A DNA stretch of 64,000 bases from Photorhabdus australis DSM 17609 (GTDB taxonomy: Bacteria; Pseudomonadota; Gammaproteobacteria; Enterobacterales; Enterobacteriaceae). Shown piece after piece: positions 50,244 through 60,298 of this stretch. Numbering within the stretch: position 1 is the first letter of the stretch; each line of letters opens with the position of its first letter. The notes under the pieces were generated by a model. That model ran no database searches and was not told the origin of the DNA. It worked only from the letters and a program-made list of their open reading frames with translations. The stretch lies in NCBI RefSeq assembly GCF_000711895.1, contig NZ_KL543985.1, positions 150,341-214,340 of the forward strand. Reading direction: 5' to 3'. The position numbers and the translations under genes are program-made.

Positions 50244-50669
50244 TCAGATAGGCTGAGTCATTAAGCCAACGGATTTCACACCTGCCCGATGCAACATGTT
50301 CAATGCCTTAATAATTTCATCGTAAGGCACCTCTTTTGAACCACCAATCAAAAAAACGGTCTTCGGGTTCTCTTTTATCCGCGCCTGCGCTTCAGCAATA
50401 ATCTGCGGTTCGGGTAATAATTCCAGTCGTTCATGGTTAACCACCATGGTGTACTGACCAACACCAGAAACTTCCACTATTACCGGCGGGTTGTCCGAAC
50501 TGGAAACCGTTTTGGAATCTACCGCATCGGGTAGATCAACTTCTACGCTTTGAGTGATAATCGGTGCTGTTGCCATGAAGATAAGCAATAGAACCAGCAA
50601 CACGTCCAGTAAGGGAACGATATTGATTTCGGATTTCAGCTCACGCTTGCGACTACGAGTGCGCGCCAT
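50244..50669 (-). CDS. tolR: Tol-Pal system protein TolR
   Basis: 141-aa ExbD-type stator component. One helix (about 17-37; NIVPLLDVLLVLLLIFMATAP) carries the functional aspartate Asp23 in the proton path, followed by a periplasmic domain. Starts 14 bp after tolQ. Confidence 0.97.
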   Translation of the reverse strand: MARTRSRKRELKSEINIVPLLDVLLVLLLIFMATAPIITQSVEVDLPDAVDSKTVSSSDNPPVIVEVSGVGQYTMVVNHERLELLPEPQIIAEAQARIKENPKTVFLIGGSKEVPYDEIIKALNMLHRAGVKSVGLMTQPI

Positions 50670-50683
50670 AGCCTCTCCCCTTA

Positions 50684-51780
<1,097 letters not shown>

Positions 51781-51896
51781 TTTTAATCCTATATAAGGCG
51801 AATTAACGCTGCCACTATACTCAAGACAATGCGGCTTTGGAATAATGCGCAAATAAAAAATTTATGGATTAAATAACCCACAATATGCAAAGTTAG

Positions 51897-52172
51897 CTAA
51901 CAGAAGAACTGATGCAAAATAAAAAATGCTGGCAAAGGGCAGAAAAAGATACGCCAGACGATACTTCTTAGATGAAAACCTATACCGAAAGTAACACCTG
52001 TGCATACAGACCATATCAGCAAAATACCTTGCCAAATGTGCAATGAGCTAGTATTGGTCACAAAACGCGCTGACACCCAGAATACACAACCAGCAACCAC
52101 CAATGCCAGAATAAGGATAAGGCCCTTTACAGAGCCTTTATCCATCAGCTGATAGCCTTTATCTATCAACAT
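51897..52172 (-). CDS. ybgE: cyd-operon membrane protein YbgE
   Basis: 91-aa inner-membrane protein with three hydrophobic segments (about 16-36, 45-63, 70-90), encoded after cydX in enterobacteria. Its function is not known; a link to cytochrome bd is inferred from the conserved position. Its ATG overlaps the cydX stop (TAATG). The C-terminus differs from E. coli YbgE and is slightly shorter. Confidence 0.85.
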   Translation of the reverse strand: MLIDKGYQLMDKGSVKGLILILALVVAGCVFWVSARFVTNTSSLHIWQGILLIWSVCTGVTFGIGFHLRSIVWRIFFCPLPAFFILHQFFC

Positions 52173-52288
52173 TACTGTTCGCTATTTTCAGCAGCTTTTT
52201 CTGCTTCATTATGTTCAAGCGCTAAGGCAGCAATTATAGCGAAACTACAAGCCAAGAGCGTTCCGAGTATCCAGGCAAAATACCACAT
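52172..52288 (-). CDS. cydX: cytochrome bd-I subunit CydX
   Basis: 38-aa single-helix subunit that stabilises the haem sites of CydAB. The sequence begins MWYFAWILGTLLACSFAII, the family signature, then an acidic tail (EHNEAEKAAENSEQ). 12 bp downstream of cydB. Confidence 0.95.
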   Translation of the reverse strand: MWYFAWILGTLLACSFAIIAALALEHNEAEKAAENSEQ

Positions 52289-52300
52289 GCTTTATGTTCC

Positions 52301-53440
52301 TTAGTACAATGAATGTTTGTTATCTTCAATAAAGCTTTTATCCAAACGCCCAAACATTTTGTAATAACACCAAATGGTATATCCCAAAACGATGGGGACA
52401 AAAATCAATGCAACCACAGACATAACGCGCAGTGTCATCAAACTTGAAGTCGCGTCCCACATTGTCAGGCTGACATTAGGATCAGTGATTGAAGGCATCA
52501 CAAACGGGAACATCGTCACACCGCAAGTCAAAATGATGCAAGCGACTGTCAGTGAAGAGAACAGGAAAGCCCATCCAGCTTTATTCATACGGGTCATCAA
52601 CATAGTCAGTAAAGGAGACACAACCCCCAATGCTGGTAGAGTCCACAACCACGAATAATTATTGAAGTTAGTCAACCAGGCACCAGCCTGATGGGCAACT
52701 TCTTTATGTAATGGATTAGACTGAGCCATGGTATCCAGACCACCGATCACAATATAACCATCGATACCATAAATCAGCCATACACCTGCCAGCAGGAAAG
52801 CCACCATAGTCACCAGCGCACATATATAAGTTGCTACACGAGAACGCAGACGCAACTCACCGGTAGTACGCATTTGCAGATAAGTTGCACCCTGAGTCAC
52901 AATCATCATCAGGCTGATCACCCCTGCCAATAGGCCATACGGGTTCAGCAATCCAAAAAAGGAGCCGACATAGAACAAACGTAACTGGGAATCAACGTTA
53001 AACGGCACGCCTTGTAAAAGGTTCCCGAATGCAACACCGATAACCAATGGCGGTACAAAACTGCCGACAAATATTGCCCAATCCCACATGTTACGCCACT
53101 TGCGACTTTCCAGTTTTGAACGGTAATCAAAACCAACCGGGCGAAAGAATAATGCGGATAACACCAGAATCATGGCAATATAGAAGCCTGAAAATGCAGC
53201 GGCATAAACCATTGGCCAGGCGGCAAACAGTGCACCACCCGCAGTAATTAACCAAACCTGATTGCCATCCCAGTGCGGCGCCACTGAGTTAATCATGATG
53301 CGGCGTTCAGTATCATTTTTACCAATGATTCGTAACAGGATGCCTACCCCCATGTCGAAACCATCAGTTACTGCAAAACCGATTAGCAACACACCAATCA
53401 GCAGCCACCATATAAATCGTAGTACTTCATAATCAAACAT
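52301..53440 (-). CDS. cydB: cytochrome bd-I ubiquinol oxidase subunit II
   Basis: 379-aa polytopic subunit (about nine helices) that pairs with CydA in the high-affinity, proton-motive quinol oxidase. Family start MFDYEVLRFIWWLLIGVLLIGFAVTDGFDMG, and SVAPHWDGNQVWLI near 48-61. 15 bp after cydA. Confidence 0.97.
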   Translation of the reverse strand: MFDYEVLRFIWWLLIGVLLIGFAVTDGFDMGVGILLRIIGKNDTERRIMINSVAPHWDGNQVWLITAGGALFAAWPMVYAAAFSGFYIAMILVLSALFFRPVGFDYRSKLESRKWRNMWDWAIFVGSFVPPLVIGVAFGNLLQGVPFNVDSQLRLFYVGSFFGLLNPYGLLAGVISLMMIVTQGATYLQMRTTGELRLRSRVATYICALVTMVAFLLAGVWLIYGIDGYIVIGGLDTMAQSNPLHKEVAHQAGAWLTNFNNYSWLWTLPALGVVSPLLTMLMTRMNKAGWAFLFSSLTVACIILTCGVTMFPFVMPSITDPNVSLTMWDATSSLMTLRVMSVVALIFVPIVLGYTIWCYYKMFGRLDKSFIEDNKHSLY

Positions 53441-53455
53441 AAGTGGACTCCCGTT

Positions 53456-55024
53456 TTACTGAGCATCATGCGCTGAAGTTGTTTTCTGTTCAAAGTGGTA
53501 ACGGCCAGTATTCAGGCTACTTGGACCACGACGTGCGAATTTGAACATCAAAAACATTTCTGCGATCAGGAATAAGGTGTAAAGACCACAAATCAGTGCC
53601 ATCGAGAATAGGATATCGCTGGCTGCCAGGTTGGAACTCGCTACAGCAGTTGGCAAAACCTCACCAATTGCCCAAGGCTGACGACCATATTCAGCAACAA
53701 ACCAACCAGCCTCTATGGCGATCCATGGCAGCGGGATACTGTACAGCGCTACGCGCAGTAACCATTTTTGCTTACCAATACGGCCACGGATAACACTCCA
53801 AAATGCCAGACCAATCAGCAGCAACATCAGGAAACCGGCTGCAACCATAATACGGAATGCAAAATACAGTGGAGCAACACGAGGAATGGAATCCTTCGCA
53901 GCTGCCTTAATTTGCTCTTCGCTGGCATCAGTCACTTTGCTGGTATAACGTTTCAGCAACATACCATAACCAAGGTCTTGTTTACTTTCATTGAATGCAG
54001 TCCGAACCGTCGGGTCTGTATTACCTGCACGCAATTCTTCTAACAATGCATAAGCTTTTATACCGTTACGAATACGCAACTCATGCTGATCCATCAAATC
54101 ACGCAAACCAATTACCGGGGTATCAACGGAACGGGTAGCAATCAACCCCATAAGATAAGGGATCTGGATTGCATATTTATTTTCCATTTTGTCCTGATCC
54201 GGGATACCTATCAGTGTAAAGGCAGCTGGCGGGGGCTGAGTTTCCCATTCGGCTTCAATTGCCGCCAGCTTGGTTTTCTGTACGTCACCCATTTCGTAAC
54301 CAGATTCGTCACCCAGCACAATAACGGACAGCACAGCGGCAATACCAAAACTAGCAGCAATTGCAAATGAACGTTTAGCGAATGGAATATCACGGCCTTT
54401 AAGCAAGTAGTAAGAGCTGACACCAAGAACAAAGATAGCTCCCGTCACATAACCTGCCGCAACGGTATGCACAAATTTCACCTGAGCAACCGGGTTTAGT
54501 ACCAGTTCAGAGAAACTCACCATTTCCATACGCATGGTTTCAAAGTTGAAATCAGAAGCAATCGGGTTTTGCATCCAACCGTTAGCCACCAGAATCCACA
54601 GTGCGGAAAAGTTAGATCCTAGTGCAACCAACCAGGTTACCGCCAGGTGTTGCTTTTTACTGAGACGATCCCAACCGAAGAAGAACAAACCGACGAATGT
54701 AGACTCCAGGAAGAACGCCATCAGACCTTCAATCGCCAGAGGAGCGCCAAAAATATCACCGACGTAGTGAGAGAAATATGACCAGTTAGTTCCAAACTGA
54801 AACTCCATGGTTAGCCCTGTTGCGACACCCAGAGCAAAGTTAATACCAAATAACTTGCCCCAGAATTTTGTCATATCTTTGTAAATTTGTTTACCGGAAA
54901 GCACATATACCGTTTCCATAATCGCCAGCAAAAACGCCATGCCAAGCGTTAGTGGAACGAACAGGAAGTGATACATTGCAGTTAAGGCAAACTGTAATCG
55001 TGACAGTTCGACAATATCAAACAT
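53456..55024 (-). CDS. cydA: cytochrome bd-I ubiquinol oxidase subunit I
   Basis: 522-aa quinol-oxidising subunit of cytochrome bd. The haem ligands known in E. coli are at identical positions: His19 (b595), His186 and Met393 (b558). The Q-loop with GDESGYEMG (about 238-246) is present and of the long form. First gene of cydABX-ybgE-ybgC-tolQ..., controlled from a long upstream region with FNR and ArcA sites. Confidence 0.97.
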   Translation of the reverse strand: MFDIVELSRLQFALTAMYHFLFVPLTLGMAFLLAIMETVYVLSGKQIYKDMTKFWGKLFGINFALGVATGLTMEFQFGTNWSYFSHYVGDIFGAPLAIEGLMAFFLESTFVGLFFFGWDRLSKKQHLAVTWLVALGSNFSALWILVANGWMQNPIASDFNFETMRMEMVSFSELVLNPVAQVKFVHTVAAGYVTGAIFVLGVSSYYLLKGRDIPFAKRSFAIAASFGIAAVLSVIVLGDESGYEMGDVQKTKLAAIEAEWETQPPPAAFTLIGIPDQDKMENKYAIQIPYLMGLIATRSVDTPVIGLRDLMDQHELRIRNGIKAYALLEELRAGNTDPTVRTAFNESKQDLGYGMLLKRYTSKVTDASEEQIKAAAKDSIPRVAPLYFAFRIMVAAGFLMLLLIGLAFWSVIRGRIGKQKWLLRVALYSIPLPWIAIEAGWFVAEYGRQPWAIGEVLPTAVASSNLAASDILFSMALICGLYTLFLIAEMFLMFKFARRGPSSLNTGRYHFEQKTTSAHDAQ

Positions 55025-55298
55025 CTTGACTCCTTGCTCCTAGCAGGAAGGCATCGACTTGCAGCAACCTGGCTTCGTGTAAATAAGAACCTGTCTCAAG
55101 GCACTAAAACAAAAGCCTTATAACTACCAGCAATAAATGCCTATAAAATAACAACTTATTACCAAGTGAATTAAAAACATAATTAGACTAATAGTATAGT
55201 ACGCTTATATTCCCACACAATAAATAGGTTTTACGTGATTCAGATTAGAATTCCGAATATGGATCAAAAATTTCGGTTATTACTTAATGGAAATGAAT

Positions 55299-55312
55299 TT
55301 GATCAGGATCAA
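55299..55312. promoter_or_regulatory. FNR box upstream of cydA
   Basis: TTGAT-CAGG-ATCAA, a perfect FNR consensus, 275 bp before the cydA start, about where E. coli cydA has its main promoter and FNR site. FNR represses cydAB under full anaerobiosis in E. coli. Confidence 0.8.
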
Positions 55313-55408
55313 TTTAAGCAAATTGAAAAAATAATGCTATAGGTAATAACCTGATTTTAGTCACTTATTTCTGGTTAATGTTAACTACTTTGTCTATTAT
55401 TTCATTTT

Positions 55409-55437
55409 GGTTGATATATTGTTAATCATTTGTTTAT
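55409..55437. promoter_or_regulatory. ArcA-type direct repeats upstream of cydA
   Basis: GTTGA, GTTAA and GTTTA begin at 55410, 55421 and 55432, exactly 11 bp apart, as ArcA-binding repeats are. A further GTTAATGTTAAC lies at 55374-55385. ArcA-P would activate cydAB at low oxygen. Confidence 0.65.
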
Positions 55438-55920
55438 TTAGATAATCATTGATTTCTATATTGCTGTAAAATGACTTGTAAAATTAACTTTTTTTCATAC
55501 TTAAGAAAATATTATTATTAGCGTTGCATTGGCAGTGAAAGCACCTCTGTTTGACTGTCACTCAGATAGCATAATGTCCCCCAGGCTCACGCCAGTCACC
55601 ACCATAAATACTCTGCTGAAACTAATATGCAGTCAGAAGCTAAAAAAGCGTTGTTGCTGAACTGGAAAAAGTATTTGGTATTATTGAGTTTGGTTGATAT
55701 TTCATTGGCACCAAACATTCAATGAATAATTATTTTTTCTGGTCATTTAATACAAAATCGAATTTTTCACTGTAAATTAACACGGATATTATTGAGGATG
55801 ACTTACAATAAGAAATTGAGAGAGAAAACAATAGGTTTCATATGTTGAATTTCTTATTTTCACCAATTAACTAAAAATAGTTAATCCTTTAAGTTATAAG
55901 AACATTTAATTATTAACCAA

Positions 55921-55949
55921 CTGAACTAGACTGTAATTGATGTGAATTA
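55921..55949 (+). promoter_or_regulatory. conserved upstream block of tail-fibre gene 2
   Basis: CTGAACTAGACTGT followed by AATTGATGTGAATTA, nearly the same as the block before tail-fibre gene 1 (44123-44151, minus strand). 69 bp before the start codon. Confidence 0.5.
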
Positions 55950-56017
55950 TTAAAGTGTTTTTTCAATAATTAAATATATTGATTATAAAAGAACGTTATT
56001 TAATTTAAGGAGTATTT

Positions 56018-57316
56018 ATGAATCAAAAAAATGATTTTAAAGCTTTTTCTTTCGGCAATAATGCTAATGCGCTGAGCCAAGAAAAATATGAAATTAATGA
56101 AAACTTACAAGATGGGATTCCAGCTGGTGACATTATCCCTCATATTCACTTGTTAAATAAGGTATTACGTCAATCGTCAACCATATCATCTGTAGTGGCT
56201 GATTTTATTATGACACAATCTGGTGAAGATGTTCTGGATAATGGTGACAAAGATAAACTCACTGTGCAGTTAAATAAAGCGTTAGAAAAAGTCACCACAG
56301 CAAAAATTCCCAATGCCTCATTAACCCAAAAGGGAATTGTTCAACTAACAAATGAAATTGGCAATAATGACACGCTGGCAGTGACTCAAAAACTTGCTCA
56401 GGAAATCATAAATTCATTACGTGAAAATATTAATGAAAGAGTACCCAATACCCGAAAAATAAATGGGAAAGTGTTGACCGAAGATATTTCTATTAATGCT
56501 GAGGATGTGGGAGCGATATCAACAGATAATGTAATACATTCAATGGCACACGGTCATCTGGATAAATTAGAAAATCTGCGTAATGGTTGTTCCGGGTTTA
56601 ACCCCTCCGCGCCGTTCCTGACTCAATATGGGCTGCCACGTGGCAATGGTGGCGTTCAGTTAAGAATTAGCAATATGAGTGGTGAATCAAGCGAGGGGGA
56701 AGACGATGTATGGAGCCACAGGCTGATTTTTACCCATTTTGGCGATACATATCGTACAGATCATATAGACGAATATTATAAACTTACACGTAAATTTTGG
56801 GACAATATCAATGCCAAACCAGATTTTAATGGATACCTAAAAATATCCTCTCCGATAATAGAAATCTATCCTGATGGCACATTCTCAACTAATGAAGAAT
56901 CAGCAGGTGCAGAAGTAACGAAAGAAGGAATAGGCATATACCGTGTATCAAATATCTCAGGTTATAACACTGATGGCGCCTGGGGTGTACATGGCGGTAT
57001 TTCTGTTCCCCAAAACAATAATAATCTTGAATTGATTTTCGTTGGCGATCATATCCAACCTGATGGTTCTATTATCATTGAAGTCTGTCACCGCCAACAT
57101 TCGCATTTACCTGAGAAATTTCAGAACTGGCGGCTCAAATCTGTTGATGATAATGGCAAACAGGTGTTCTACCAGGATGGGGAACCTTGTGATATTCCTG
57201 AAAATTGCCGTTTAGATATTCGTGTCCAAATGCCAGAAGATTCACTCTGGAATTTGAAACGAAACAAGTTACAGGAAGAAATAGAGAGTACCCGCGTTTC
57301 TGACGATAAATTGTAG
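56018..57316 (+). CDS. orphan phage tail-fibre protein, second copy with a different C-terminus
   Basis: 432 aa. Residues 1 to about 135 match tail-fibre protein 1 (NDFKAFS, LLNKVLRQSSTISSVVADFI, SLTQKGIVQL). Then comes a fibre-type linker (KINGKVLTEDISINAEDVGA, 147-166) and a long C-terminal part (about 185-432) with no collar domain, containing IEIYPDGTFSTN and DGAWGVHGGISVPQ; probably a receptor-binding or tip region I cannot assign. AAGGAG precedes the ATG. No other phage genes are near. It stands between cydA and the Hint genes and ends at a strong terminator. Confidence 0.82.
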   Translation: MNQKNDFKAFSFGNNANALSQEKYEINENLQDGIPAGDIIPHIHLLNKVLRQSSTISSVVADFIMTQSGEDVLDNGDKDKLTVQLNKALEKVTTAKIPNASLTQKGIVQLTNEIGNNDTLAVTQKLAQEIINSLRENINERVPNTRKINGKVLTEDISINAEDVGAISTDNVIHSMAHGHLDKLENLRNGCSGFNPSAPFLTQYGLPRGNGGVQLRISNMSGESSEGEDDVWSHRLIFTHFGDTYRTDHIDEYYKLTRKFWDNINAKPDFNGYLKISSPIIEIYPDGTFSTNEESAGAEVTKEGIGIYRVSNISGYNTDGAWGVHGGISVPQNNNNLELIFVGDHIQPDGSIIIEVCHRQHSHLPEKFQNWRLKSVDDNGKQVFYQDGEPCDIPENCRLDIRVQMPEDSLWNLKRNKLQEEIESTRVSDDKL

Positions 57317-57317
57317 T

Positions 57318-57343
57318 AATACAGGGCCATATGGCCCTGTATT
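57318..57343 (+). terminator. terminator of tail-fibre gene 2
   Basis: AATACAGGGCCAT / ATGGCCCTGTATT, a perfect 26-bp palindrome followed by TTATTTTTATT. Confidence 0.9.
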
Positions 57344-57358
57344 TTATTTTTATTCGAA

Positions 57359-57493
57359 TTAAAATCGGTAGCTAAAACCCAGCATCACGCCATATTCTTT
57401 TCACAATAACGTGATATCCCGCTTATCGCGAGTTTCCGTGGAGAATGAAGTTAAAAAATCCCTGTAAGAAAAATAGCGGGATTTGTTAACCAT
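57359..57493 (-). pseudogene. remnant of an outer-membrane beta-barrel gene (C-terminal end)
   Basis: Read on the minus strand, a 45-codon stretch with a single in-frame TGA ends ...KEYGVMLGFSYRF-stop. A final aromatic strand ending in Phe is the assembly signal of outer-membrane beta-barrels, and the preceding alternating residues fit a hairpin strand. No start or upstream body is left. A more decayed version of the same stretch appears upstream of the second Hint gene (about 59738-59840), so the remnant was duplicated with the unit. Confidence 0.4.
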
Positions 57494-57507
57494 TTAACAT
57501 GATGAAC

Positions 57508-57513
57508 TTGACA
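57508..57513 (+). promoter_or_regulatory. TTGACA element shared by both Hint-protein genes
   Basis: CTTGACAATTTTTTAC here and CTTGACAATCTTTTAC at 59855 lie in otherwise similar upstream DNA, followed by ACTATTAATTAT. A -35-like element is likely; the -10 is not clear. The distance to the start codons (285 and 437 bp) differs mainly by the ERIC element before gene 2. Confidence 0.45.
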
Positions 57514-57797
57514 ATTTTTTACAAATGACTATTAATTATAATACCATCTTTAATATCCTTTTTTCCTGTAATACCTGAATGTTACATATATGTTCTTACA
57601 ACTATTTATTTAATTGGGGGAATTATTATGCTGCTTTATTATTATCTTGACCCATAACTTTCAAGATTAACTTACGGTACTATCACGCTATCTGTTTAAG
57701 ATTCAGTGGATAGTGAGGCTCCAATATTATATTGACATCATATAAAACATATATTATCCATGGTTTACAAACCTCTATTATTTCAAGGAATAAAATT

Positions 57798-59567
57798 ATG
57801 ACTCTATATAACAGAATATTTGTTTTTTTCATCATGATGTTTGCTCCGATAATATCCAGCTTTGCGGATACAGAAATTAAGTTATCTGACGAGGAAAGTC
57901 AGGCTCTATCTCAGCTATTAGAGAAGATTGAACCTAATAAACCGACACCAATCGATTTAACTCAACCGGAAAATGAGAAAGGGTACATAGCATTATTACG
58001 TTCCCAAGGTATTACAGAAAAGACACATCCTGATATTTTTGAAGATATCGAGCTTATGAAGAAGCTAACACGTGAGAGTGGAAAATCGCTTGAATTAGAA
58101 AACCCGCCTACAGAGCCAGAAAATTATTTTGGTATTCCCAGAATAGTATTATCCGAAGATTCCAAATCAATTTCAGCTCAGGTTTTTAGTTCCATATATT
58201 TTCCTCCTGTTACTACTTTAAGCAACGATACCATTAAAACTTACACTCTAAGGACATATTCACAGAGTGGCATCACAGTTGTTGGCACAGACAAAAAGGG
58301 GAAGTTAGAAACAACTTCTATAAATACACATGGAAAGGCAATCGGCACAGAAGTACGGGACTTTTCAATAGGTACCGCGGAATATAATCTTGCTGACTTG
58401 AAGCAACTTGATTCTATTTATGCTGTTGCCTATTTCCAGGGGAAAATAAACGGGACACCTATCGGTAAAAAACCAACAGTAACTATATCAAATACACTGA
58501 TAGACTTAGAAAATCCTATTAAATACTTTCAGCCTTACACAATGAAGAACCATGCACCGATTCATGTAAAGAATCCAAAAACGCAATCGGTAATCGTTTG
58601 CTTGAATAGAGCAAACCCTGAACCAGGGGCTCCTAGTCAATGCGATTATGGTCCTACGTCGCCAGGTAAACCAAATGATCAGTCAACAATCAAGCTGGAA
58701 ATAAGAGGTGATATTACATTCAATAACCCTATCGCGATTGATGATAAAGGGAAGCCTACAGCGGTTGATGGAGTAAAACCAGAGGCAAATCTGACAATAA
58801 TTGGTCTTAATACTGGAGGGGCATGTAAAGTAAGAGAAATAGATGAAGGCATATTTTGGAAACATACAAAAGTCAATAATGATCCAGCCAAAGGCAATAA
58901 TACAAATTTATCATGGGAATTTTCTAAAAACACAGACTACGCTGATTTTGGACCAATATGCTGGAAAAATAACGAAAGATATATACTAGACCTACAGGCT
59001 ACTATTGTAACAATGCAAGGTGATAATGCATTTCCTGTCCCGTTTTCTTATACCAATAACCCCGGTAGTAAAGAGGACACGGCACAATTCATCTATCCAC
59101 CTATTCAAATCCAATATGGTTGCATTGCAGAAGGCACATTAATAGATATGGCTGACGGTTCAAAGTGGAAAGTAGAAAATATACGCCCAGGCGATAAAGT
59201 TTTAACAAAACAAGGAGGTATCTTACAAGTAAAAAGCCGTATTGTCGGTCACGATACTGAATTTATTGATTTAATTTACAATAATGGTGAGCAGGTTTCA
59301 CTGACGCCAACTCATCCTGTCTCAACATCACAGGGAATAGTCAAAGCCGAAGACCTTAAGGCCGGTGATACAATACATACACTTGATGGCCAAATTACCC
59401 TTACCTCAGTTAAACAGAGAAAATCAGAACCATCAAACGTATATAATTTTGTCTTAGAAAAGACAGATAACCAAAGTGAATTATTACCTGAAGATGCTGT
59501 GCTTTCTGCCGGTGGCATTTTGGTCGGTGATAATAATCTGCAAAGAAAAGTGTCGATATCAAATTAA
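57798..59567 (+). CDS. secreted protein with C-terminal Hint domain, copy 1
   Basis: 589 aa from the ATG at 57798 (AAGGAA upstream), giving a clear signal peptide (MTLYNRIFVFF...SSFA / DTEI, cut after residue 23). Residues 24-440 match no family I recognise: a charged helical start, then beta-rich sequence with four cysteines (268, 282, 343, 388) suggesting disulfides. From residue 442 a Hint domain begins: GCIAEGTLIDMADGSKW (nucleophile Cys442), ENIRPGDKVL, TPTHP (His506), GIVKAEDLKAGD, VYNFVLE, ending at GGILVGDN (572-579). Such domains self-cleave in inteins, hedgehogs and polymorphic toxins. The usual terminal HN is DN here and no toxin follows (10 more residues), so it may release or crosslink its own N-terminal part. 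Role unknown. Confidence 0.75.
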   Translation: MTLYNRIFVFFIMMFAPIISSFADTEIKLSDEESQALSQLLEKIEPNKPTPIDLTQPENEKGYIALLRSQGITEKTHPDIFEDIELMKKLTRESGKSLELENPPTEPENYFGIPRIVLSEDSKSISAQVFSSIYFPPVTTLSNDTIKTYTLRTYSQSGITVVGTDKKGKLETTSINTHGKAIGTEVRDFSIGTAEYNLADLKQLDSIYAVAYFQGKINGTPIGKKPTVTISNTLIDLENPIKYFQPYTMKNHAPIHVKNPKTQSVIVCLNRANPEPGAPSQCDYGPTSPGKPNDQSTIKLEIRGDITFNNPIAIDDKGKPTAVDGVKPEANLTIIGLNTGGACKVREIDEGIFWKHTKVNNDPAKGNNTNLSWEFSKNTDYADFGPICWKNNERYILDLQATIVTMQGDNAFPVPFSYTNNPGSKEDTAQFIYPPIQIQYGCIAEGTLIDMADGSKWKVENIRPGDKVLTKQGGILQVKSRIVGHDTEFIDLIYNNGEQVSLTPTHPVSTSQGIVKAEDLKAGDTIHTLDGQITLTSVKQRKSEPSNVYNFVLEKTDNQSELLPEDAVLSAGGILVGDNNLQRKVSISN

Positions 59568-59586
59568 TCTCTCAGATTAATGACAA

Positions 59587-59611
59587 AGTGCTGGCTTTTT
59601 TAGTCAGCACT
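59587..59611 (+). terminator. terminator after Hint gene 1
   Basis: AGTGCTG / CAGCACT stem closed further by GCT/AGT, with a T6 loop, 20 bp past the stop. The same element follows gene 2. Confidence 0.65.
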
Positions 59612-60124
59612 CATTTCTAAGTAACGCATTTGTATTATTTTTATGGTTGAGAATGAAATCCAGCCAACGAAAAACAGCCATAAGACTCTGTTCTATCGTC
59701 TCCTTTACCCGGGAGCGCTTCTTTTTGCCCTACAACGTCAACCGGTTTTCTCTAAAATGAAAGCCAGAGAAATACTGCAATATCATTTAATAAAGTGAAA
59801 TAAAGAGTCCCACGAGAAAAATAGTGGTATTGGTTAACAATCTGACATGAGAAACTTGACAATCTTTTACGAAGAACTATTAATTATATAAACGATTATA
59901 GCGCTACCTTTAGTATCTATTCTTCCTATACTGTAAAAACATTATATATGGCGAATTCGACTAATGAGTGTAATTTTTCAGAAAGGCGGTCAGTTTATAT
60001 AGTAGGCATCTTTAATCTTTACTACTCATCTTACTTATAATTTCCAAAGTAAATTAAAAAAATTAACAAATTATCAGTTTAAAGCAGTAATGTATCAATA
60101 TTATATTGACTAGAAAATAAAGTA

Positions 60125-60251
60125 TATACCCAATAGATTTCGAGTTGCAGCGCGGCGGCAAGTGAACGAATCCCCAGGAGCATAGATAACTATGTGACTG
60201 GGGTGAGTGAAAGCAGCCAACAAAGCAGCAACTTGAAGGATGAAGGGTATA
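60125..60251. repeat. ERIC element, full length, in the leader of Hint gene 2
   Basis: 127 bp, TATACCCAATAGATTTCGAG to GAAGGGTATA, the same subtype as 42728-42854; the core AATCCCCAGGAGCATAGATAA and GTGACTGGGGTGAGTG is very close to the classical ERIC core. It ends 47 bp before the start codon. Confidence 0.9.
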
Positions 60252-60298
60252 TGTAATTAATTGCTTACAAAACCTATATTATTTCACAGGATAAGATT

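Larger units (their letters stand above)
55025..56017. other. cydA control region and divergent tail-fibre upstream region
   Basis: 993 bp without an intact gene. The cydA-proximal half holds an FNR box and ArcA-type repeats. 55540-55700 is less AT-rich and shows short open stretches on both strands, one reading YGGDWREPGGHYAI before a stop on the minus strand, which look like a decayed insertion or gene; I cannot name the source. From 55921 the conserved upstream block of tail-fibre gene 2 begins. Confidence 0.6.
59568..60298. other. intergenic stretch between the two Hint genes
   Basis: 731 bp. It holds the gene 1 terminator, a decayed beta-barrel-remnant region (about 59738-59840) and TTGACA promoter-like block (59856-59861) that duplicate the DNA upstream of gene 1, and an ERIC element. 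No gene seen. Confidence 0.65.
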
